Shown here one piece after another: positions 25,540-36,506 of a DNA stretch of 64,000 bases. Both the position numbers and the translations under genes were made by a program. Below the pieces are notes generated by a model. The model had not been told where the DNA came from. It saw only the letters and a program-made list of their open reading frames with translations, and did not search any database. The DNA is from Streptomyces sp. CB09001 (lineage in GTDB: Bacteria; Actinomycetota; Actinomycetes; Streptomycetales; Streptomycetaceae), in contig NZ_CP026730.1 in the NCBI RefSeq assembly GCF_003369795.1, positions 3,348,001-3,412,000 of the forward strand, given 5' to 3'. Position 1 is the first letter of the stretch; each line of letters begins with the position of its first letter.

Positions 25540-25664
25540 GGCTGTACCGTCCTCGTGAGTCCGTGGGGTGTACCCGCAGGTGGGGCGTGGTGTGAGCGCG
25601 GTGCTGTGTTTCTCCCGGGGCGCGGGTGCGAGCGCGAGGGGCCGGGCCCGCCCCGGGGGCCGGC

Positions 25665-26183
25665 CTAGCGCACCCAGCCCGTGAAGCTCTGTCCGACGTT
25701 TCGGGTCCGCTCCGGCGGACGCGGGGTGCCGCCGCCGTCGACCGCGGCCGACACCGCCCGCACCAGCCAGGCGTTGACCGACAGCCCCTCACGGCTCGCG
25801 GCCTCCTCGGCGCGCGTCTTGAGGTGGGCCGGCAGGCGCAGGTTGACGCGGGCGGTGCCGCCCTCGTCGCCGTCGGCGGGTGGCTGCGCCTTGAGCGTCT
25901 CGACGGGCCCGGCCGGCTCCGCGGGGCCACCGCCCTCGGCGGGCGGCAGCGTCACCACGAAGTCGGGCTCGAGCCCGCGCAGCCGTACGTCGACGGAACC
26001 GGGGGCCAGGTCGCGGGTGATCTCGTCCATCGCGGCGGAGAGCACGTTGAGCATGGTCAGCCGGGTCGCCGACTCCAGCGGAGCGATGAGCCGCTCCGCC
26101 AGTTCGCGGGCTTCGTGGCCACCGGCCTCGGCGGCCACCGCGAGTTCACGGCGGAGGGTGTCGACATACGGAGTGAGGTCCAT
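25665..26183 (-). CDS. HicB-like ribbon-helix-helix DNA-binding protein
   Basis: A 172-residue protein. The first ~85 residues are an alpha-helical domain of unknown type (DLTPYVDTLRRELAVAAEAGGHEARELAERLIAPLESATRL). The C-terminal ~45 residues are a ribbon-helix-helix motif (ARVNLRLPAHLKTRAEEAASREGLSVNAWLVRAV), the DNA-binding part of HicB/Arc-type repressors. No HicA toxin is adjacent. The ATG at 26183 lies inside the first unit of an 11-bp-phased repeat array and has no purine-rich Shine-Dalgarno, hinting at a leaderless, autoregulated message. It heads the DUF4097-ABC exporter unit. Confidence 0.85.
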   Translation of the reverse strand: MDLTPYVDTLRRELAVAAEAGGHEARELAERLIAPLESATRLTMLNVLSAAMDEITRDLAPGSVDVRLRGLEPDFVVTLPPAEGGGPAEPAGPVETLKAQPPADGDEGGTARVNLRLPAHLKTRAEEAASREGLSVNAWLVRAVSAAVDGGGTPRPPERTRNVGQSFTGWVR

Positions 26184-26329
26184 GACGCCATGATGGCACC
26201 ACAATGGCGCCACACACAAGCCCGAATGACACCCGAATCGAGGCAATGGCGCCGCCATGGCCTTTGACCAGGGAAAACGAAGGTGAAACGCATGGCACCG
26301 CTATGGCGTCACGGTGGACACCATGGTGT
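26182..26329. promoter_or_regulatory. Array of ATGGCRCCA repeats phased at 11 bp
   Basis: Three clusters of a nonamer close to ATGGCRCCA on the plus strand. Cluster one starts at 26182, 26193 and 26204; cluster two at 26246 and 26257 (second weak); cluster three at 26292 and 26303. Inside each cluster the period is exactly 11 bases, one helical turn. Clusters are 42-46 bases apart. A perfect palindrome ACACCATGGTGT lies at 26318-26329. The array fills the region upstream of the RHH gene and covers its start codon, so it is the likely operator for that protein. Confidence 0.7.
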
Positions 26330-26345
26330 GCCATGCGTCGGGCGG

Positions 26346-26969
26346 CTACTCCGGGAGCCCGTGGGCCGCCACGCGCTTCACCGTTCCCCCGGCCAGCCGG
26401 TAGGACAGGCCGACGACCGCGCACCGGCCGGCGGCCACCTCGTTCGCCAGCAGCGCCGAGCGCCCCACCAGCCCGTCGACGCTCCGGCGGATGTGCTCGT
26501 CCACGAACTGGTCGATCCCCGTACGGCCCAGGGCACGTGCCGCGAGCACGCTCGGGATCACCCGTTCCACCACGTCCCCGAGGTAACCGGCCGGTGCCGT
26601 GCCGCCGCGCTCGGCCTCGGCGGCCGCGGTGACCGCGCCGCAGGAGTCGTGCCCGAGCACCACCACGAGCGGTGCGCCCAGCACGTTGACGCCGTACTCG
26701 ACACTGCCCAGCACCTCCGCACCCGCCACGTGGCCGGCCGTCCGCACCACGAACAGGTCGCCCAGCCCCCGGTCGAAGATGATCTCGGCCGCCAGCCGCG
26801 AGTCCGAGCAGCCGAAGAGCACCGCGAACGGATGCTGCCGCGGGGCCAGCTCCGACCGGCGGTCGGCGTCCTGGTTGGGGTGCAGACGGTCGCCGCTCAC
26901 GAAGCGGGCGTTGCCCTGCAGCAGCGCCGCGTAGGCCTCGGCAGGGGAGGAAGGGCTCAGATCAGGCAT
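26346..26969 (-). CDS. Beta-carbonic anhydrase
   Basis: A 207-residue zinc enzyme that interconverts CO2 and bicarbonate. The zinc ligands are visible in CSDSR (Cys plus the Asp-Arg dyad) and in LGHDSCGAV (His and Cys). The TAGHVAGAEVLGSVEYG stretch is typical of the plant-type/Rv3588-like clade. The stop lies 163 bases from the RHH start, with the repeat array between, so it is probably a separate transcript. Divergent from the ArsR-family gene at 27090. Confidence 0.93.
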   Translation of the reverse strand: MPDLSPSSPAEAYAALLQGNARFVSGDRLHPNQDADRRSELAPRQHPFAVLFGCSDSRLAAEIIFDRGLGDLFVVRTAGHVAGAEVLGSVEYGVNVLGAPLVVVLGHDSCGAVTAAAEAERGGTAPAGYLGDVVERVIPSVLAARALGRTGIDQFVDEHIRRSVDGLVGRSALLANEVAAGRCAVVGLSYRLAGGTVKRVAAHGLPE

Positions 26970-27024
26970 GGGAGCAAGGTACTGGCCCGCTCGCGGAACC
27001 GCGGGCAGGCGGTAGAGTGGGAAA

Positions 27025-27051
27025 GACTTGCGGACTTCTTCAATTCATCAG
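27025..27051. promoter_or_regulatory. Candidate operator related to 30178-30204
   Basis: This 27-base stretch matches 30178-30204 at 22 positions, beginning GACTTGCG and ending in a shared CAATTCA core. It lies 39-65 bases upstream of the ArsR-family gene at 27090, in a promoter position. The dyad is less perfect than in the second copy. Confidence 0.5.
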
Positions 27052-27089
27052 TTGCCGTGATTCATACGTCCTTCACGGAGGTGATCGGG

Positions 27090-27428
27090 ATGCCGGTTCC
27101 GCTGTACGAGGCGAAGGCCGACTTCTTCCGGATGCTGGGTCACCCCGTACGCATCCGGGTGCTGGAACTGCTGCAGGGCGGCCCGAGACCGGTCCGCGAG
27201 CTGCTCGCGGAGATCGAGATCGAGCCCTCGAACCTCTCCCAGCAGCTCGCCGTGCTCCGCCGTTCCGGCATCGTCACCGCCACCCGCACCGGCTCCACCG
27301 TCGTGTACGAACTGGCCGGCGGGGAGGTCGCCGAGCTGCTGGCCACCGCCCGGCGGATCCTCTCCGAGCTGCTCACGGACCAACGGCGGCTGCTGGAAGA
27401 GCTGCAGACCGCGGAGCCCGTCCGATGA
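27090..27428 (+). CDS. ArsR-family regulator, paralogue 1
   Basis: A 112-residue winged-helix protein (YEAKADFFRMLGHPVRIRVLELLQGG; recognition helix EPSNLSQQLAVLRRSG). It has no cysteine, so it does not sense metals through thiols as ArsR1 and ArsR2 do. The ATG at 27090 follows a strong GGAGGTGA. Its closest relative in the window is the protein at 27608-27961, with the same spacing of motifs. Its stop overlaps the next gene by ATGA. A candidate operator lies at 27025-27051. Confidence 0.9.
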   Translation: MPVPLYEAKADFFRMLGHPVRIRVLELLQGGPRPVRELLAEIEIEPSNLSQQLAVLRRSGIVTATRTGSTVVYELAGGEVAELLATARRILSELLTDQRRLLEELQTAEPVR

Positions 27429-27592
27429 GCGGGCGCGGCAGCACTGGGCGCCGCGACGCCGGGCGCGGCAACGCCGAGCGCCGGTTCGAGCGCGGCGTCG
27501 CCCTCCGGGCGGGTTTCTACATCTTCGGCACGCACCTGCTCGCCGGTTTCATCTGGCTGCTGTTCTACGTGGGCGAACACGCCCACAAGTGA
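27425..27592 (+). CDS. DUF6126-like small membrane protein
   Basis: A 55-residue protein with a basic, disordered N terminus and one hydrophobic helix, ending FGTHLLAGFIWLLFYVGEHA plus HK. The FGTHL...FIWLLFYVGEHA pattern is that of the small Streptomyces DUF6126 family. Translationally coupled to the ArsR-like gene (ATGA overlap). Function unknown; as a membrane partner of the regulator it could relay a signal, but that is inference. Confidence 0.75.
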   Translation: MSGRGSTGRRDAGRGNAERRFERGVALRAGFYIFGTHLLAGFIWLLFYVGEHAHK

Positions 27593-27607
27593 CCGGCCGC
27601 CGCGGCG

Positions 27608-27961
27608 CTACGGCCGCTCGGGCGCCGGCTCGGGCCGTCCGGCCCGGAGATCGGCGAGCAGTTCCGCCTGTCCGGCGAGCACACCGGACAGGATGCCGCG
27701 CGCGACCCTGAGCAGCTCCGCGACCTGCGGGCTGGTCAGGGAGTAGTACACCGTCGACCCCTCCTTGCGGGAGACCACCAGGTTCGCCCGGCGCAACACC
27801 GCGAGCTGCTGGGACAGGTGGGCCGGTTCGATCCCCACCTCGGGGAGCATCTCCGCCACCGCGTGCTCGCGCTCGCTCAGCAGTTCCAGGACGCGGATGC
27901 GCGCCGGGTGGCCGAGCGTCTTGAAGAACTCGGCCTTCAACTGGTACAGCGGCGTGCTCAT
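27608..27961 (-). CDS. ArsR-family regulator, paralogue 2
   Basis: A 117-residue winged-helix protein (YQLKAEFFKTLGHPARIRVLELLSERE; recognition helix EPAHLSQQLAVLRRAN; wing GSTVYYSL). Cysteine-free, like paralogue 1. It is convergent with the DUF6126 gene (15 bases) and divergent from the SpoIIE-type phosphatase at 28221, with 259 bases between that hold no gene. It may regulate that phosphatase gene or itself. Confidence 0.9.
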   Translation of the reverse strand: MSTPLYQLKAEFFKTLGHPARIRVLELLSEREHAVAEMLPEVGIEPAHLSQQLAVLRRANLVVSRKEGSTVYYSLTSPQVAELLRVARGILSGVLAGQAELLADLRAGRPEPAPERP

Positions 27962-28220
27962 CGTGCCTTCGCCTTCCTCGCGCCGCGGCGGCGCGGCCCG
28001 GTCGGCCCGCCCGGGGCGCGTCGCGCCCGTCCCGTCCTCATCAGCATGCCGCCCATCCTCGCCCGAGCCACCCGCCAGACCCGAATCCGCCGGGACGAAC
28101 CCGGTCGCACCGGGACGGTGCCGGGTTACTCCGACCGGCTGTGGACGGACGGCACACCCCGGACCGCCGGGCGAGGGTGGGCGGAAGGCGATCCGCACGG
28201 CGGGAAGCGAGGCACGCGTG

Positions 28221-29669
28221 ATGGCGGAGGAACGGCGGCGCTCACCGGACGAGCCGGCCTCGGCCGGCGAGGACTCCGGGGAGAGGCCCCGGGAGGGGGC
28301 CGCGGAGGGCTCCGGGGAGGGCTCCGCGGAGGGCTCCGGCGTCGGCGAGCCGTACGCCTCGCTCCTCGACCTGCCGCTCAGCTCCGACCTGAACCGGATC
28401 GGCGAGCAGCTGCACGCCCTGGCCCGCGCCCAGCGGACCCTGCAGGAGCTGCTCCAGGCGGTCGTGAACATCACCGGCGAGCTGGAGCTGCCCGCGGTGC
28501 TGCGCCGCATCGTGCGCACCGCCATGGACCTGGTGGGCGCCCGCTACGGGGCCATGGGCGTCCTGGACCAGGAGGGCAGGCTCCTGGCGGAGTTCATTCC
28601 ACTGGGGCTCACCACGAAGGAGCTGGCCGACCTGGAGGGGGTGGAGCTGCCGCGGGGCAGAGGCCTGCTGGGGCACCTGATCCACCACCCCGAGCCGCTG
28701 CGGGTCAAGAACATCTCGCGCCACCCGGAGTCGGCGGGCTTCCCGCCCGGACACCCGCCGATGCGCAGCCTGCTCGGGGTGGCGATCAGTGTGCGCGGCC
28801 GGATCTACGGCAACCTCTACCTCTCCGAACGCAAGGACGGGCAGCCCTTCGACCGGCACGACGAGGGCGTGATCCGCGCGCTGGCCGGCACGGCGGGCGT
28901 GGCGATCGAGAACGCCCGCCTCTACCAACAGGTCCAGAACAGCAGCGAGCAGTTCCAGCGGCTGCTGCTGCCGCGCCTGCCCGACCTGCGGCCCTTCACC
29001 GCGGGTGCGGCCTACCGGCCGGCGAGCGCGCCCGCCGCCGTGGGCGGCGACTGGTACGACGCCATGCTGCTGCCCGGCGGGGCCTGCGCGGCGGTGATCG
29101 GCGACGTCGTGGGGCACGACCTGCGGGCCGCGGCCGACATGTCCCAGATCCGCAACATGCTGCGCGCCCTGTACTACGACCCCGGTGCCGCGCCCAGCAC
29201 GTCCCTCGCCCGGCTCGACCGGATCATGAACGCGGCCCTGGACGAGGCCCCCGTCGCCACGGCGCTCCTCGCGCGGCTGGAGCCCGCCGACGGCACGTGG
29301 CAGCTGCGGTGGTCCAGCGCCGGCCACCCGCAGCCGCTCGTGCTGCTGCCCGACGGGCGGGTCCGCTACCTGGACGTGGAGCCCGGGCTGCCCCTCGGGG
29401 TGGCGCCGGACCTGCCGCGGCCCGACCACTGCCGGCCCCTGCCGGTGGACAGCACCGTCATCCTGTTCACCGACGGCCTCGTGGAGGTCCCCGGCCAGCC
29501 GCTGGACCGGGGCCTGGACGCCCTGGCCGTCGCCGCCTCCCGGCTGGCGGGACTGGCGCCCGAGGAGCTGTGCCGCGCCCTGGTCGCCCACCGGCCCGGC
29601 AACGGCCACGACGACAAGGCCGTCATCGCGCTGCGCACCCCGCCCCTGACGAGCTACGGCTCCTCGTGA
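28221..29669 (+). CDS. GAF-domain SpoIIE/PP2C-type protein phosphatase
   Basis: A 482-residue signalling protein. A low-complexity G/S/E-rich N terminus (~45 residues) and a short coiled segment precede a GAF domain (~75-235: VLRRIVRTAMDLVGARYGAMGVLD...). The C-terminal SpoIIE phosphatase domain shows metal-binding GGDWYDA, IGDVVGHDLRAAADM and FTDGLVEVPG. Such enzymes dephosphorylate anti-anti-sigma factors in partner-switching stress control. An RsbW-like kinase is encoded 19 bases away, convergently. The ATG at 28221 is the first good start. Confidence 0.9.
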   Translation: MAEERRRSPDEPASAGEDSGERPREGAAEGSGEGSAEGSGVGEPYASLLDLPLSSDLNRIGEQLHALARAQRTLQELLQAVVNITGELELPAVLRRIVRTAMDLVGARYGAMGVLDQEGRLLAEFIPLGLTTKELADLEGVELPRGRGLLGHLIHHPEPLRVKNISRHPESAGFPPGHPPMRSLLGVAISVRGRIYGNLYLSERKDGQPFDRHDEGVIRALAGTAGVAIENARLYQQVQNSSEQFQRLLLPRLPDLRPFTAGAAYRPASAPAAVGGDWYDAMLLPGGACAAVIGDVVGHDLRAAADMSQIRNMLRALYYDPGAAPSTSLARLDRIMNAALDEAPVATALLARLEPADGTWQLRWSSAGHPQPLVLLPDGRVRYLDVEPGLPLGVAPDLPRPDHCRPLPVDSTVILFTDGLVEVPGQPLDRGLDALAVAASRLAGLAPEELCRALVAHRPGNGHDDKAVIALRTPPLTSYGSS

Positions 29670-29688
29670 CGCCGGGCCGGTCCGCGCC

Positions 29689-30114
29689 TCACAGCGGGAG
29701 CGTGATCCAGATGCTCTTGCCCCGGCCGTCGCCGTCGCCCCGGACCACCGCGGTGCCGCCCAGGGTGCCGGTGAGCTCCATGACGGTCGCCAGGCCCCCG
29801 GCCCGGCCGGTGGTCTCCGCGCCGTACAGCCGCGGCTGGTGCGGGTGCCGGTCGTGCACGGCGAAGGCCAGGCAGTCGTCGCCGACCGCGTACGTGACGG
29901 TCACCTGCTCGCTCGGCGGCGACGCGTGGCGGACGCTGTTGGTGACCAACTCGCTGAGGATCAGCAGGGCGGGTGCGACGGTCGGGTGCCCTGGGTTCAC
30001 GCCCCACTCGGCGAGCGCCTGCTCGGCGGTCTCGCGGGCCACCCGGACCGCCGGGGGCGCCGCGGGCAGGGTGAGCACGTGCCGGTGGGGCAGGGGCTGG
30101 AGCAGGGTGCTCAT
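29689..30114 (-). CDS. RsbW-like ATP-binding protein (anti-sigma/serine kinase type)
   Basis: A 141-residue GHKL-type ATPase. The N box is ILSELVTNSVRHASPP, the G1-like motif is VHDRHPHQP (the family's DxSxxxP-type variant), and the G2-like region is GRAGGLATVMEL. These proteins act as serine kinases or anti-sigma factors in Streptomyces partner switching. It is convergent with the SpoIIE phosphatase, a natural antagonist. A dyad at 30178-30204 lies upstream in its promoter region. Confidence 0.85.
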   Translation of the reverse strand: MSTLLQPLPHRHVLTLPAAPPAVRVARETAEQALAEWGVNPGHPTVAPALLILSELVTNSVRHASPPSEQVTVTYAVGDDCLAFAVHDRHPHQPRLYGAETTGRAGGLATVMELTGTLGGTAVVRGDGDGRGKSIWITLPL

Positions 30115-30177
30115 CGCGTCTCCACAGGGGAACCCGGTCCGCGGCTTCCTGCGGACCCGGGGACCCCAGCATCCAAC

Positions 30178-30204
30178 GACTTGCGAACTTTCGCAATTCA
30201 GCAG
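30178..30204. promoter_or_regulatory. Operator-like dyad TTGCGAACTTTCGCAA
   Basis: Contains TTGCGA-ACTT-TCGCAA (30181-30196), a perfect 6-base-arm palindrome. The 27-base context matches 27025-27051 at 22 positions. It is 64-90 bases upstream of the RsbW-like gene. Confidence 0.6.
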
Positions 30205-30223
30205 ACATGCGGCCCCGGGGCGC

Positions 30224-31573
30224 TCAGGCCGCCTCGAGCCGTGGTTCCGGAAGGGCCGGCGGCGTCGCGGTCACCGGCTCCCACCCCTTCGTGGTCCGTA
30301 CGTACCCGTGGATCACGGAGGTCATCGCCAGCAGCAGGAGCGGTCCGAAGACCCACGGATGCCGGGCCATCTCCAGCGACAGGTAGCGCGTCGAGGCCAG
30401 GATCGCGGCGAACACCAGCGCTCCGTGGGCGACCAGCAGGCTTCCCGACCGGTCCCAGCCGCGGTCCAGGGAGCGCAGCCCCGCCTCGACCGTGACCGCG
30501 AACACGACGCCGGCGATGAGGTCGATGGCGTAGTGGTAGCCGAACCCCAGCGTCGCGGTGAGCGTGGCGACCAGCCAGAACGTTCCCGCCCAGCGCAGGA
30601 CCCGCGGACCCTTCCGGGAGTGGATGAAGATCACGGTGGCCCATGCCGTGTGCAGGCTGGGCATGCAGTTGCGAGGGGTGACCCCGTCGTACGTGAACGC
30701 CTGGGGCGGGCCGACCGGCGGGAGCGTGTGCGGCCACAGGTCGGCGATCGCCCACTCCGTGCCGCCGGTGCCGAAGGCCCCGGTGCCGTAGGCGAAGACC
30801 GGTCCGACGACCGGGAAGATCATGTAGATGCCCGGCCCGAGCAGGCCTATCAGCAGGAAGGTGCGGACCAGGTGGTGGCGCGGGAACCGGCGCTCGGCCG
30901 CCACCCTGCGCAGCTGGTACAGCGCGACGACGACCGCGGCCACCGCGAGCTGGACGTAGACCCAGTCCAGTACGTGCCCACCGACCGCGCCCGTGGCCTC
31001 GACGGCCCGCCCCACCAGCCACGACGGGTTCCCCAGCGCGTGGTCGGCGGTCGCCACGTACGGGTCGAGCACCTCCGGACGCGTCTTCGACGTGATCAGC
31101 AGCCAGGCGTCACCGGTCTTGCGGCCCGCCACCAGCAGGAGGCCGAGCCCGACGCCCTTCAGCAGGAGGATCCGTTCGGGACCGGTGCGCCGGGTCACGG
31201 CGACGACGCCGCAGCCCAGGACCACCCACAGCGCTCCGTTGCCGAAGGAGTGGCTGCCGGACGCGGTGGCGTCCGCCGCCCACCGCACCAGGGCGACGGC
31301 GAGGTCGATACCGACCGCGACGGCCGCGGCGACCAGCCGCTGCCGCCAGGTGAGGACCACCATCGTCAGCGCCAGCCCGGCGTAGAGCAGGGGCCCCGAG
31401 GCGGGGGCGAACACCAACTCCTCGGCCTGGTTGGTCATCGGCCCCGGCAGGCCGTAGCGGCGCGCGGCGATCTCCAGCGCGACGAGGAACGCCAGGGTCG
31501 CCACACCCGCCACGGCCCAGAGTCTCGCCCGCGTCCCGCCCCTGGGTATTCGCGGTGTTTCCCGTGAAGACAT
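30224..31573 (-). CDS. Membrane PAP2-family phosphatase/phosphotransferase
   Basis: A 449-residue polytopic protein with ten or more hydrophobic segments. The PAP2 catalytic signature is split as NCMPSLHTAWA (motif 2, His) and GYHYAIDLIAG (motif 3, His and Asp). Motif 1 is not obvious. The arrangement resembles AUR1/inositol-phosphoceramide-synthase-like PAP2 proteins of actinomycetes. Likely acts on a lipid-linked phosphate at the membrane outer face; substrate unknown. It lies downstream of the VOC gene's promoter-distal end on the same strand, 18 bases apart. Confidence 0.88.
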   Translation of the reverse strand: MSSRETPRIPRGGTRARLWAVAGVATLAFLVALEIAARRYGLPGPMTNQAEELVFAPASGPLLYAGLALTMVVLTWRQRLVAAAVAVGIDLAVALVRWAADATASGSHSFGNGALWVVLGCGVVAVTRRTGPERILLLKGVGLGLLLVAGRKTGDAWLLITSKTRPEVLDPYVATADHALGNPSWLVGRAVEATGAVGGHVLDWVYVQLAVAAVVVALYQLRRVAAERRFPRHHLVRTFLLIGLLGPGIYMIFPVVGPVFAYGTGAFGTGGTEWAIADLWPHTLPPVGPPQAFTYDGVTPRNCMPSLHTAWATVIFIHSRKGPRVLRWAGTFWLVATLTATLGFGYHYAIDLIAGVVFAVTVEAGLRSLDRGWDRSGSLLVAHGALVFAAILASTRYLSLEMARHPWVFGPLLLLAMTSVIHGYVRTTKGWEPVTATPPALPEPRLEAA

Positions 31574-31591
31574 GCACAGGAAACTAGCCCA

Positions 31592-32212
31592 TCAGTGGCT
31601 GAGCTCCGGCTGCCAGGCGAAGCCGTCCGGGTCGGCGAACGGACGGGTGCCGCCGGAGACGACGAGACGGTGGGAGCCGGTGCCGTCGGCGGAGACGCCC
31701 GCGACCTTGGCGAGGGCCCGGCGCTTGTAGAGGGAGAGCTTGACGGTGCCCGGGCCGGTGGCGAACTCGACGTACTTGCCGCCGAAGCTCTTGCCCACGG
31801 TGAGGCCCTGCTCGACGTAGAACCGCTTGGTGGCCTTGACGTCCTCGACGCCCAGGAGCAGCACGATCTCGTCCACGTCGCGGGTGACCGGGGCGGTGTC
31901 CTTCTTCGCCGAGGTCGCGATCTGCCAGACCGTGCCGTCCGGTGCCCGCACGACTCCGCCGTAGCCCCACAGCGACTTCGCGGCGGGCTTCAGGACGGTG
32001 GCGCCGGCGTCGACCGCGGCGGTGAACAGGGCGTCGACGTTGCCGGGCTGGGCGACGACGAGCGACAGGGTGAAGCCGCGGAACCCGCTCGTCGGGTCGT
32101 CCGAGGCGCGGAACCGCACCCGCGATCCGTCGAGCCCGAAGGCGTCGGCGTAGAAGCGGGCGGCGGCCTCGGTGTCGGCCACCTCGAGGGTGACGGAGTC
32201 GATGGAGTTCAT
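31592..32212 (-). CDS. VOC-superfamily (glyoxalase-like) protein, two modules
   Basis: A 206-residue protein made of two beta-alpha-beta-beta-beta modules: SVTLEVADTEAAARFYADAFGL at the start and EIVLLLGVEDVKATKRFYVEQGL in the second half, each followed by the typical PDG(T)xWQ-like ending (APDGTVWQIA; DPDGFAWQPE). Members include glyoxalases, dioxygenases and resistance proteins; the substrate cannot be told from sequence. Divergent from terD with a 130-base intergenic region. It may share a transcript with the PAP2 gene. Confidence 0.88.
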   Translation of the reverse strand: MNSIDSVTLEVADTEAAARFYADAFGLDGSRVRFRASDDPTSGFRGFTLSLVVAQPGNVDALFTAAVDAGATVLKPAAKSLWGYGGVVRAPDGTVWQIATSAKKDTAPVTRDVDEIVLLLGVEDVKATKRFYVEQGLTVGKSFGGKYVEFATGPGTVKLSLYKRRALAKVAGVSADGTGSHRLVVSGGTRPFADPDGFAWQPELSH

Positions 32213-32342
32213 GTCCTAGACGGTATGAGCGGGCGGGCCCGCGGTGCTTCTCGAAAACTGACCGACCGCCCCGCCCTGCCGAAACGTTCCGGCGCCAGGC
32301 AGACTCTGGGGCACAGGCACGACCACGGAGGATGACGTACAC

Positions 32343-32927
32343 ATGATCACGCTCACCAAGGAAGGCGGCCCCGCGGACCTGGACGGAGTGACCCACCTGT
32401 CCATCGGCGTCTCCTGGGACCCCACCGCCGGCAGCAGCGGCGGAGTGCTCGGCAAGCTGCGGCGCAAGACCGGCACCGACCTCGACCTGATCGCCGTCGC
32501 GCTGCAGGGCGGCGACCCGGTGCGGCTCGCCGGCCTCGACTCGCTCGACCCGATGGGCAACGGCTCGCTGCTGCACAGCGGCGACAACCAGACCGGTCAC
32601 GGGGACGGTGACGACGAGACGGTGACCGTCGAGTTCGCGCGGCTCCCGAGCGCCATCACCTCGATCGTGTTCGTCGCCGCCGCGTACAAGAAGGGCAGCT
32701 CCTTCCAGAAGGCGCGCAACATCAGCTTCAAGGTCTACGACGCGACCGGGGGCAGCTCGGAGCAGGTCGCCGACATCTGGCCCAGCCTGCTCAGCCAGGA
32801 CAACGGCTGTGCCGTGGCCAAGGCGGTGCGGGTCGGCGGCACCTGGAAGCTGGAGGTCGTCAACGAGACGGGCAAGATCAAGCAGGGCGACGAGCACGCC
32901 CTGATGCGCTTCGCCGTCAGCAAGTAG
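32343..32927 (+). CDS. TerD-family stress/tellurium resistance protein
   Basis: A 194-residue calcium-binding TerD-like protein. Typical acidic metal-site motifs: LDLIAVALQGGDPVRLAGLDSLDP, HSGDNQTGHGDGDDETV and the C-terminal ALMRFAVSK. Streptomyces carry many copies linked to tellurite, oxidative stress or differentiation. GGAGGAT precedes the ATG. No other ter gene is nearby, so this is a solitary copy. Confidence 0.9.
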   Translation: MITLTKEGGPADLDGVTHLSIGVSWDPTAGSSGGVLGKLRRKTGTDLDLIAVALQGGDPVRLAGLDSLDPMGNGSLLHSGDNQTGHGDGDDETVTVEFARLPSAITSIVFVAAAYKKGSSFQKARNISFKVYDATGGSSEQVADIWPSLLSQDNGCAVAKAVRVGGTWKLEVVNETGKIKQGDEHALMRFAVSK

Positions 32928-32993
32928 TACGGCGGTACGGCCCGACGGGGACGGTACGGCCCGACGGCGGGCGCCCGGCCGCCGCGCCGGTCC

Positions 32994-33725
32994 TCACGCG
33001 CCGCCGGACCAGGCGTCCGGCCGCGGGGTCAGTACCGCGTCGGCCACCTCGGCGGACGAGGCCATGACGTCGGCCGCGAACCGGCGCCGGCCGACGCCGA
33101 GCCGGCGCAGCCCCGCGCCGTGGTCGGCGGCGACGACCACGGTGGCGGCGAGCAGGAGCAGCCGCCACAGGGCCATCACGGGGCGGCGGGTGACGGCCGG
33201 GAGCTCGGCCAGCGAGTGGTGCAGCCGCTCGCAGTGGAAGGGCACGTGGCGCCGCTCGTCGGCCAGGATCCGGCCCGCCACCTCCGAGGTCAGCGCGTCG
33301 TCGGTGCCGTCCCGCAGGGCTCGGTAGTAACGCAGCGCCACGACCTCGGCGATCATCAGCACCAGCAGTTCGGTGCGCAGGCCCAGCAGCCGCCGCAGCC
33401 GTACGAAGACGGTGTCGCTCCAGTGGCCGCTCAGCGTCGGCCGGCCCCCGGCGGCCAGCAGCCGGGCGAGCAGCCGGGCGTGGTTCTGCTCCTCGGCGAC
33501 GAAGAGCCGCACCGCCCGCGCGTAGTCGGCGTCGCCCGCCTCCTCGGCCTTGGCGACGAGGTTCGCGCCGTCACCGTCCTCGCCGACCTGGAAACGCTGG
33601 ATGCCCGCCCACACCGCCCGGTGCAGTACGGCGCCCCGCGCCCAGTCCGGATCGCCCTGTGCCGCTCTGCGCTCCCGCTCGTCCTCGAACCGCCGTGTCC
33701 ACTTGGCGAACCCGTCCGTACCCAC
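32994..33725 (-). CDS. Ferritin-like/diiron protein of unknown function
   Basis: A 243-residue all-helical protein. EExxH-like iron-ligand motifs are seen at VAEEQNHARLL and ADERRHVPFHCERLHH, consistent with a four-helix-bundle diiron centre. A hydrophobic helix with LWRLLLLAATVVVAADHG follows. GTG start at 33725. The family is annotated only as ferritin-like; an oxidative role is plausible. It faces terD convergently across a 66-base gap containing a duplicated 15-base GC-rich segment. Confidence 0.75.
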   Translation of the reverse strand: MGTDGFAKWTRRFEDERERRAAQGDPDWARGAVLHRAVWAGIQRFQVGEDGDGANLVAKAEEAGDADYARAVRLFVAEEQNHARLLARLLAAGGRPTLSGHWSDTVFVRLRRLLGLRTELLVLMIAEVVALRYYRALRDGTDDALTSEVAGRILADERRHVPFHCERLHHSLAELPAVTRRPVMALWRLLLLAATVVVAADHGAGLRRLGVGRRRFAADVMASSAEVADAVLTPRPDAWSGGA

Positions 33726-33834
33726 TGCGCAGCCCCTCCCCGGGACACGGCCGCCGTGCCCTGGAAGGGGACGACGCAGCCGGACGCCGATCCGTTCCCC
33801 GCGGGCCGTCCCGGCCGTCGCGGCCGTCGCGCCG

Positions 33835-36452
<2,618 letters not shown>

Positions 36453-36470
36453 CGCTCACGCACACCGCGC

Positions 36471-36506
36471 AGCTGGGGCCCGCACCTTGGGGTGCGGGCC
36501 CCAGCT
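36471..36506 (+). terminator. Strong terminator hairpin after the cold-shock gene
   Basis: AGCTGGGGCCCGCACC (36471-36486), loop TTGG, and GGTGCGGGCCCCAGCT (36491-36506): a perfect 16-bp stem. The inner 11 bp are identical to the terminator stem of the second cold-shock gene. Confidence 0.85.

Noticed and set aside
25665..26183. HicAB toxin-antitoxin system
   Set aside because: Only the HicB-like RHH part is present; no small HicA-like RNA-binding toxin gene is found on either side.
27962..28220. Gene between ArsR paralogue 2 and the phosphatase
   Set aside because: Open frames exist but have no start with ribosome-binding site, and composition is low-complexity; treated as a divergent promoter region.
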